Shown here in pieces: positions 57,870-64,000 of a stretch of DNA of 64,000 bases. A program made the position numbers and the translations under genes. Source of the stretch: Diphasiastrum complanatum (taxonomy: Eukaryota; Streptophyta; Lycopodiopsida; Lycopodiales; Lycopodiaceae); contig CM055104.1 in the NCBI GenBank assembly GCA_029204225.1, forward strand, positions 49,993,399-50,057,398, read 5' to 3'. The notes beneath the pieces are model-generated. The model searched no databases and was not told where the DNA came from. It saw nothing but the letters and a program-made list of their open reading frames with translations. Each line of letters begins with the position of its first letter. Within the stretch, counting starts at the first letter, position 1.

Positions 57870-58546
57870 CATCTTCTTCTTCCTATATTTATTTAGTATC
57901 GATCTGTTATCTGGCCATGGAGTTGGGAGTAAATGAACGTGCAATTGAAGATCGGGAGGGTGTTTCGGATGCGGTTTTGGTTGTAATTTGGTAAAGATCG
58001 CTGCCATTACATTGCGTATTGAATCTATTATCTTACTCAACATTGCAGAATCTGCAGTCGTAAGCCGAAGTACTCAGCACTGCTGGATCTGAAGATCTGA
58101 AGTTGTCAGCATTGCTGGATCTGGAATTGCGCATTGTTATTGATATTAGCCATAGTCATCAGAGCTTCGATCTTCGGTAGGAGCTTTCTCGAATCTCTGT
58201 TTGCTTTTGGCAACTTTCGTTTCATTTTTTCAGGAATTTTGATTGAAGATACATTGTTTTTACTCAGACGAGTTGGATAGTTGTCGATGCAATTTGATCC
58301 ATGTTATCTGTTGCGTTGTACATTTGTTAATTGCTGCGTCCGAGCTGGTCAGTATTCAATGCAATTTTATTTGTGTAATCTGTTATTGCGTACTTTTGTT
58401 ATTTGGTGCATGTCCACGGCGTACAATGATAGAGAAGGGGGAGGGGAATCTTGCTTCCTTCAGCTTTGTAGTTGAATAATATGCAGCAAAGGATGATGGA
58501 AGTGGCAGCAATTTTCAATTGGCTTCTATTAACAGGCTTATTCTCA

Positions 58547-58562
58547 TTGTTGCTTTTTCCAG
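58547..58562 (+). promoter_or_regulatory. Probable 3' splice site of a 5'-leader intron
   Basis: cattgttgctttttccag|gttcttg has a good pyrimidine tract and AG, 44 nt before the ATG at 58607. An intron in the 5' leader of the lysine-rich gene is inferred from this. The matching donor has not been chosen; one candidate is ttg|gtaaag near 57991. Confidence 0.45.
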
Positions 58563-58606
58563 GTTCTTGTGAAGTCTTCACAATCTTTTGCTTGTTTTGA
58601 AGCAAA

Positions 58607-59833
58607 ATGGCATCGATCAAGCAAGAGAAGGATAAGAAAGAGAAAAAGGAGGTGAAAGAGCACAAAGCACAAAATAAGAAGAAAGAGGAGAAGCATGATA
58701 AAGACAAAGGTGAGAAGAAGTCCACAGAGACGAAAGAGAAACATGAGCATGAAACAGAACACGAGAGAATAAAATTAGAGCAGCATGACAAAGGAGAAAG
58801 GAAAGAGAAGGATAAAAAGGACATACATAAAGATGAGAAGGATAAAGACGGAGAAGTAAAGCATGATAAAGTAGAGAAAAAGGAGAAGGATAAAAAGGAA
58901 AAACACAAAAATGAGAAATATAAGGACGAAGAAGGAAAGCATGATAAAGTAGAGAAGAAGGAGAAGGATAAAAAGGAAAAACACAAAGATGAGAAGGATA
59001 AGGACCAAGAAGTAAAGCATGACAAAGTAGAGAAGAAGGAGAAACACAAAGATGATGAGGAGGTTAAAAAGAAGGATAAGAAGGAAAAACTCAAAGATGA
59101 TGAGGAGGGTGAAGAGAAGCTTAAGGAAGAGAAGAAAGCTAAGGAGAAGGATGTGGAGCTCAAGGGCGTTAATCTAGAAAAGTTGGACAAAGTTGAGAAA
59201 AAACACAAAGATGAGAAGGAGGGTAAGGAGAGGGATAAGGAAGAGAAGAAACACAAGGAGAAGAACGATAAACACAAAGATGAAAAGGAGGGTAAACAGA
59301 AGGATAAGGAAGAGAAGAAAGACAAGGAGAAAAAAGAAAAACACAAAGACGAGAAAGAGGGAGAAACACATCAACACGAAAAGGAGGATAAAGACAAGGA
59401 CATAAAGGATAAGAATAAGGATGAGAAGGTCCAGGAAGGGAAGAAAGAAAAGGAGAAAAAGGATAAGCATAGGGATGAGAAGGACAAGGAAGTGAAGAAA
59501 GAGAAGGACAAGGAAGTGAAGAAAGAGAAGGAGAAAAAGGATCACAAAGACGTGGAAGGCAAGGGAAAGGTAAGAAACCTGCAGAGTAATTTCAGAATCT
59601 GATTAATTTGACATGTTACGTTCAGTTAGGAAAAGTGATCACTTTCTGGCTTTCTTTTATCAAGTTTTATTTTTTCACACGCTTTTGTTGGGTTGTTCTG
59701 TTTTATCATCTGATGAGCAAAATTAAAGTGTGTCAGTGTATTTCTCATATGCTTTTTGTTAGATTGTTCTTTTCTATTATGTGATGATGTAGCTTGCGTG
59801 ATTGGGCAGAAAGACAAAGGAAAAAAAGCATGA
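58607..59833 (+). CDS. Lysine-rich repetitive protein, two exons, function unknown
   Basis: Exon 1 (58607-59569) is followed by a GT-AG intron and a short exon 2 (59810-59833) that adds KDKGKKA and a stop, giving 328 residues. Without splicing the frame would end 11 codons after the donor (gggaaag|gtaaga). The protein is almost wholly Lys, Glu, Asp and His with no hydrophobic core, so it is probably disordered or a long charged helix. A 26-residue repeat starts at residue 81 (KHDKVEKKEKDKKEKHK), encoded by 78-bp DNA units at 58847, 58925 and 59003. Later there are KDKEVKKEK repeats. The composition would fit a nucleic-acid- or cytoskeleton-associated protein or an LEA-like protectant, but no named domain is present. 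The antisense frame is an artefact of the AAG/GAG codons. Confidence 0.7.
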
Positions 59834-60345
59834 GAGACGCTATCCCAGCTCATTCGGAACCTCTGACCTCTAGTCTCTTCTAACGTACTATGGCTTCTAC
59901 ACTTTTCATGTACGTGTATGGCTTCCTGAACATAAAGGGTCTCGACTGGTTTCTTTTAAGATACAGATTGCAAGGAAATTCACTGAATGGAAGTGCTACA
60001 CCTTGTAAAAGATCTCCTTTAGTTACATAAGTTTATAATTCTGTTCTTTTGAGACGTTTGCCTACTCAGCATCGGGTGCAAGGTAAATGTCAATAATTTT
60101 GACTCTTTGCCACTGTATTCTATGAAGTAAACCATAATTAGATGTGAAGTTTGTTTAACTGTAAATTCCATTCTTATTTTACGAATGGAACGAGGTTGGC
60201 GTGATAGTGATAGTAAGTAGATGTGAATTTGTGTATCTATCAGTATGTCTCACTTCAAATTATACATGATTTTTGAGAGAGGAAAAAAAAAAACGTTACA
60301 TGATTGAAGGGCGGAGATTGCCCCCATTATCCACACCGACATTCA
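59834..60345 (+). other. 3' UTR of the lysine-rich gene and intergenic DNA
   Basis: No other feature is recognised. Confidence 0.4.
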
Positions 60346-60360
60346 GCCCCTTTTACGTCA

Positions 60361-60463
60361 GGTATCCTTATCTGATGGTTGGCTACCGTCTTGTAGCAAT
60401 TTTCGCCGCTCCTGCGGCTCAGCCTGCTACCACTGGTAGCCAGCCTTCTCATGAAGGATACCT
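60361..60463 (+). repeat. Hairpin with 38-bp arms (MITE-like)
   Basis: The left arm starts 'ggtatccttatctgatggtt' (60361-60398) and the right arm ends 'ctcatgaaggatacc' (60425-60462). Blocks GGTATCCTT, GGCTACC and TAGCA pair, with a few mismatches in the middle, and the loop (attttcgccgctcctgcggc) contains its own small GC stem. It is related to 57524-57578. Confidence 0.75.
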
Positions 60464-60852
60464 AGTACATTCTACGGTGAAACTAAATGGTTTAGGGTTA
60501 ACCCTTCCCTTGCCCCACCTGCACATGGGCTCCAAATGGTTTAGGTTAAACCCCCATTAGTTAGGGTTATGGTTGCCCAACTTTTCCCATGCAAACAGCA
60601 ACGTGCCCTCCCATACAGCAAATGACTTTGAGAAAATAGGAGGCGGCAACTATGTTTCAAGGTTACTTACATAACACTTTTTAAAAGTATTTTGAGACCA
60701 TCTGCTGATCTGTTAATTAATAGAAGTGGGGTAGGAAATCTTGTGCACAGTAGACTTGTGTCAATTGTGTTGTTGAACAACCTGTAGTTTGTTTGGAAAG
60801 CAGTCTCAACTTTTTGCTTGGGTTTTTAGATATTAACTGTACCTTAGTTGCC

Positions 60853-61003
60853 CGTTCGGGAACGGGAACCCCAAAAGGATTAAAAAAATAAGTATTTTTT
60901 TACGAAGAAAAAATCACAACGCGTTTCGTTCCGGAACGGGACCCCTAAAAAAATTAAAAAAAAATACGTATTTTTTTACAAAGAAAAAAAAACCATATCC
61001 TGT
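60853..61003 (+). repeat. ~74-bp tandem repeat with 'gttccggaacggg' ends
   Basis: 'gttcgggaacgggaacccca' at 60853 and 'gttccggaacgggaccccta' at 60927 each lead into a run of A and 'gtatttttttac.aagaaaa'. A related 'cgttccgacccagca' / 'ttccggaacgaagg' / 'ggtcggaacgggtt' segment lies at 62045-62125, 1.1 kb away. The two could be the ends of one insertion. Confidence 0.7.
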
Positions 61004-61393
61004 CTATTCTGTCTGTTGACTCTATTCTACCTTAACAAAACACATTAGCAGGGGGTATTTTCATCTCTTTATGCTTTGTTTCACATCTTCAGGATGGACT
61101 GAAGCTTTGTGTTTTCTGATGGGGGGGCCGTTGGAATAAAAGCCATCTCTGATTATATTGCATGCATCCCATTTCTAGGTGGAAGACCTACGTCAGCCAT
61201 CAGCAAGTGTTCATTGCTTAAACTGAAAATACAACCCATGGAACTTACTTCATGAGTAAAAGTTTCCTTCAAGTTTTTTGAGCTAAAAAGATGCAAGTGT
61301 CCCTCCACAGAATTTACATGCCCGGTAACCCATGAAAATCGATAACCAGAAATTTACAGGCCCATAAAGATTTGACTGCTGGTAGATCTTTTA

Positions 61394-61604
61394 GTTTTGT
61401 GAATCAAGATATCATAAAAAATGATGCATGAAAACCATTTACAACCCATCATATGATCGTTTTGTGAATCAAGATATCATAAAAAATGATGCATGAAAAC
61501 CATTCACAACCCATCAACCCATCATATGATCGTTTTGTGAATCAAGATATCATAAAAAATGATGCATGAAAACCATTTACAACCCATCATATGATCGTTT
61601 TGTG
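61394..61604 (+). repeat. 65/73-bp tandem repeat, three units plus
   Basis: 'gttttgtgaatcaagatatc' begins at 61394, 61459 and 61532, and a fourth partial start (gttttgtg) is at 61597. Units are nearly identical; the middle one carries an extra 'aacccatc' (73 instead of 65 bp). Confidence 0.92.
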
Positions 61605-61943
61605 TAAGAGCAATCTATATTCTCGCTCAATTTTTATATCATATATTGTTTTTCTTGAGACCTTCAATGGTAGTTTGGATAATTTTGAAATTACAATGGG
61701 CCCTTCTCAAATGACTAAATAAATCGGTGGGGTTTGTGGCATAGGTTAAGAGCACACAACACATCTAGGTTGGAAGGAAAATTGCATTGCTTGCATGAAT
61801 TTCTTGGATTGATTCATCTTGAGAGTTATTTCCTGGCTTATTCTTTCCTGAAACCCTGATTCTGAACTCTGCCTGAACCACTGATTCTCAAGCTACAGTT
61901 GGATCCTAAGCCTTCCTAATAGAAATTCCAATTTCTTATAACA

Positions 61944-61944
<1 letters not shown>

Positions 61945-61991
<47 letters not shown>

Positions 61992-61994
61992 TAT

Positions 61995-62029
<35 letters not shown>
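61945..62029 (+). repeat. Compound (TA)n-(GA)n microsatellite
   Basis: About 25 TA units with one interruption (61945-61996) run into about 15 GA units (61998-62029), followed by a poly(A) stretch. Confidence 0.95.
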
Positions 62030-62032
<3 letters not shown>

Positions 62033-62408
62033 AAAAAAAAAAAAAAGCGTTCCGACCCAGCACCTTCCGGAACGAAGGTACGGTACGTACAGTATTTTCT
62101 GACCAAAAGGGTCGGAACGGGTTTCTAAGAACTGTATATATGCTTAAATGCAATTTGATAGCATGTCTAGAAACTCAATTTCGTGGCTGTAGTTACTGCA
62201 TTTTAAACATACTTGACTCAATATCTGCACAACTTAAAATATTTTGCTTGCAGCTCTGTGTAGTTTAGTGCAGTCTATGCTATATGTACTGAAATGATAT
62301 TTTAAAAAAGAAAGCTATTTCATGCAAGCTGTTCTTAATTCAAATCTAGTAATGACCTTGAGATAGTGATGGACAAATAAGGCTGGACTAACAGATGCTT
62401 TAGGGCCT

Positions 62409-62912
62409 ATGGAAGGTTGCTGCATTGGCCTGCAACCTCAAATGAATCTACGTAGACATACAAACAACATAAGACCAAGCCAGGTTTTTGAGCTCATGAG
62501 TTCTTATGTCCCTTATGCACGAAGGCAACTATTCAAGCCTGGGTTCATTCCACAAGAAACCATCCTTGTCCAACTAGCTACGGCTGGAGACTTGCTGCCA
62601 ATTTTATTTCTCTTGGCTGTCAAGAGGAATCCAGGCATTTTGTTTGATGCTTTTGTGGTCGTTTTATTCTGGATTTTCAGTTGTAGTTGTGGTTCTTTTT
62701 GGCCCTGTTGTAGGCAGGGGCTTATTGTGACCAGGTTTGGTTTTCACCTGCTTGCGATCTTTTTCTTTTTTTTTTCAAAGATTTTAATATATATTTTTGA
62801 GACCGTTAGGATTTTCGTGTGCTTGACACGTAGTAATTTCTCGATGTTTTTTAAGAACAACGTTTTTTCATTTTCTAGGTCTTCAGAAATCGCAAATCGC
62901 CTTGGAGCGTGA
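62409..62912 (+). CDS. 167-codon open frame, unrecognised, doubtful
   Basis: The N-terminal part (about 60 residues) is polar, with VFELMSSYVPYARRQLFKPG. The C-terminal part has two hydrophobic stretches, LLPILFLLAVKRNPGILFDAF and a run around FVVVLFWIFSC, the latter rich in Phe, Ile and Cys as expected from T-rich non-coding DNA. No family is recognised, and codon use past residue 70 looks non-coding. The first 60-70 codons might be an exon; I would not annotate function. Confidence 0.2.
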   Translation: MEGCCIGLQPQMNLRRHTNNIRPSQVFELMSSYVPYARRQLFKPGFIPQETILVQLATAGDLLPILFLLAVKRNPGILFDAFVVVLFWIFSCSCGSFWPCCRQGLIVTRFGFHLLAIFFFFFSKILIYIFETVRIFVCLTRSNFSMFFKNNVFSFSRSSEIANRLGA

Positions 62913-63360
62913 CAATTTGACGTTTGGAGTCTGAAATTTGAAGTTCCCTATTATTTCTAGATCACGTTTGTTTCCTTTCTGGATCTCCTCATTGTTGTCG
63001 CTGCATGCAGCAGCCAGCTGTGGTGGCCTGAAACTGACCCTTTGTATCGTCTTCCAACCATTTGTCAGAACAGGTTTTGATGGCCTAGATTGCTTCTGTC
63101 AGGCACCGCTCCCAAAGTAGCACGCATATCTGTTTGTGATCCTTGCAATTGCCTTGTGATCGATTTCTCACTACACAGGGAATGTGGAAAGTAAGAATAC
63201 CAAGTACAGCTGCATATCATCCTCACCGGAAGTTGCTCCAAAAGCTAAAATCCCAATTTTATATATGTCCTCAAAACATTTTGTATGTGGATGAATTTAA
63301 AGGTTAATTTTCCTAGAAACACTAACCTTGACAAATGAAAGAGGTTGATTATTGACTTAC

Positions 63361-64000
63361 CATTTTAATTTTCCAACGTCTTCTTTGAGTTGTTTCATTT
63401 CAGCAGCTTCAGAAGGGGACATCAAATATACACCCATCTCGTTCTGGTAGCTTATCTCCGGGTTTCCAACTTGGAAGAGGAATCCAAGAAGGATCTTCAA
63501 TTCCTGCCATTTTTTTTCTAATTTCCGTAAGGCTTGCATCCTCGAGCCAGAGTACTCCATAGCTCCGTCTGCATTATGTCGTCGTCTGAATCATTCACCG
63601 TTGCAAATCACAGTGTCAGTCATGTGTTTAAGTAGATGGTCGAGAAGCCCAGTATCTCCAATGTGCTTTCTTGCTTCTTCTCGTAATGCAGGTCTCAGAA
63701 TAGGATTGCCTGGAGCTGTACCTCTTTGATGCATGATGTCGAGAAGTTTGAGCTGGGTGGACTTGTATCTGACACATTACAGAATTACTTTAGAAAGATT
63801 TCTTCAAACTTTGAGATAGAACTGTGGTTGAGATACAGCATGATGCACAGTAATTAGAATCTCTGTACACTGAAATCTGACAGCAAACCTCACCTGTCAC
63901 TTGACCATCTTCCTTGCATATCCTTGGGAAGTTTGAGAATATTGGGCTGGGAGGGAATATCAGATCTTTGATGACCACCATTCACAGTTGATAAGTTTGA
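63361..64000 (-). pseudogene. SWI1/DYAD/AM1-family meiosis protein, two exons, disrupted (partial)
   Basis: The minus-strand exon 63894-64000 (continuing outside) ends KLPKDMQGRWSSDR. A 125-nt GT-AG intron follows; exon 63768-63361 continues YKSTQLKLLDIMHQRGTAPG, RPALREEARKHIGDTGLLDH and LLKHM, ending at a GTAAGT donor. This is the conserved core of plant SWI1/DYAD/AMEIOTIC1 proteins, needed for meiotic entry and sister-chromatid cohesion. Three defects are seen: TGA at 63591-63593 inside CNGE*FRRRHN, where the family has Arg or Lys; a frame change after AMEY (63552), beyond which WLEDASLTEIRKK continues in another frame; and a return to the first frame before SEAAEMKQLKEDVGKLK. It is either a pseudogene or an assembly with errors. 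The 5' part lies beyond the window; no later exon was found. Confidence 0.72.

Noticed and set aside
58399-59346. 315-codon minus-strand frame rich in Ser, Phe and Leu
   Set aside because: It is antisense to the lysine-rich gene. Runs of AAG/GAG read backwards give CTT/CTC, which lack stops. The plus strand has the splice sites and repeat phase.
60485-60570. Telomere-like words (tttaggg, ttagggtta)
   Set aside because: Only three scattered hits, not in tandem, so not an interstitial telomere array.
62409-62912. Assigning a membrane-protein function to the 167-codon frame
   Set aside because: The hydrophobic stretches follow from T-rich non-coding sequence; kept only as a doubtful open frame.

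Overview
This window is nuclear DNA from a vascular plant. The evidence is intron-rich host genes with GT-AG splice sites, a plastid-type ADP-glucose pyrophosphorylase large-subunit gene, a fragment of a plant-specific SWI1/DYAD/AM1-type meiosis gene, and many plant LTR-retrotransposon remains whose primer-binding sites match initiator tRNA-Met. Introns up to 3.6 kb, very long (CT)n tracts and dense decayed repeats fit a large genome such as a fern or gymnosperm, but the species cannot be fixed from the sequence. Nothing bacterial or organellar is evident.

Layout. 1-5441: 3' part of a Ty1/copia element (A) with one uninterrupted 1317-codon polyprotein and its 3' LTR; the 5' LTR lies outside the window. 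5442-25700: repeat-rich DNA with a LINE reverse-transcriptase scrap, several broken copia pieces on both strands, three LTRs or LTR parts, two primer-binding sites, a 45-bp minisatellite, a 181-bp (CT)n tract and two copies of an unnamed dispersed repeat. 25739-26962: two fold-back elements, one about 0.9 kb with ~400-bp arms. 27760-29047: a GC-rich, G-box-bearing promoter and 5' leader. 29048-43607: a complete 15-exon gene for the ADP-glucose pyrophosphorylase large subunit (545 residues), with a SINE, minisatellites, dinucleotide tracts and a near-perfect hairpin in its introns. 45640-55000: a nest of copia and gypsy remains, including two derivatives (B and C) that lack most of pol. 57130-59833: a 142-bp tandem duplication, a T11-G18 run and a two-exon gene for a lysine-rich repetitive protein. 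60300-62100: another hairpin and tandem repeats. 63361-64000: two exons, on the minus strand, of a disrupted SWI1/DYAD/AM1-family gene that runs off the right edge.

How the parts relate. Only three host loci are supported: starch synthesis, a lysine-rich protein of unknown role and a decayed meiotic-gene relative. They do not form a pathway. The rest is transposon history. Intact element A is the kind of element that could supply proteins in trans to B and C, whose LTRs share a palindromic motif with A. I see no coherent new biological system. The best leads are the RT-less copia derivatives (one with an unrelated 240-residue reading frame where RT should be), the fold-back elements, and the complementary (GA)n/(CT)n tracts flanking exon 10 of the starch gene.
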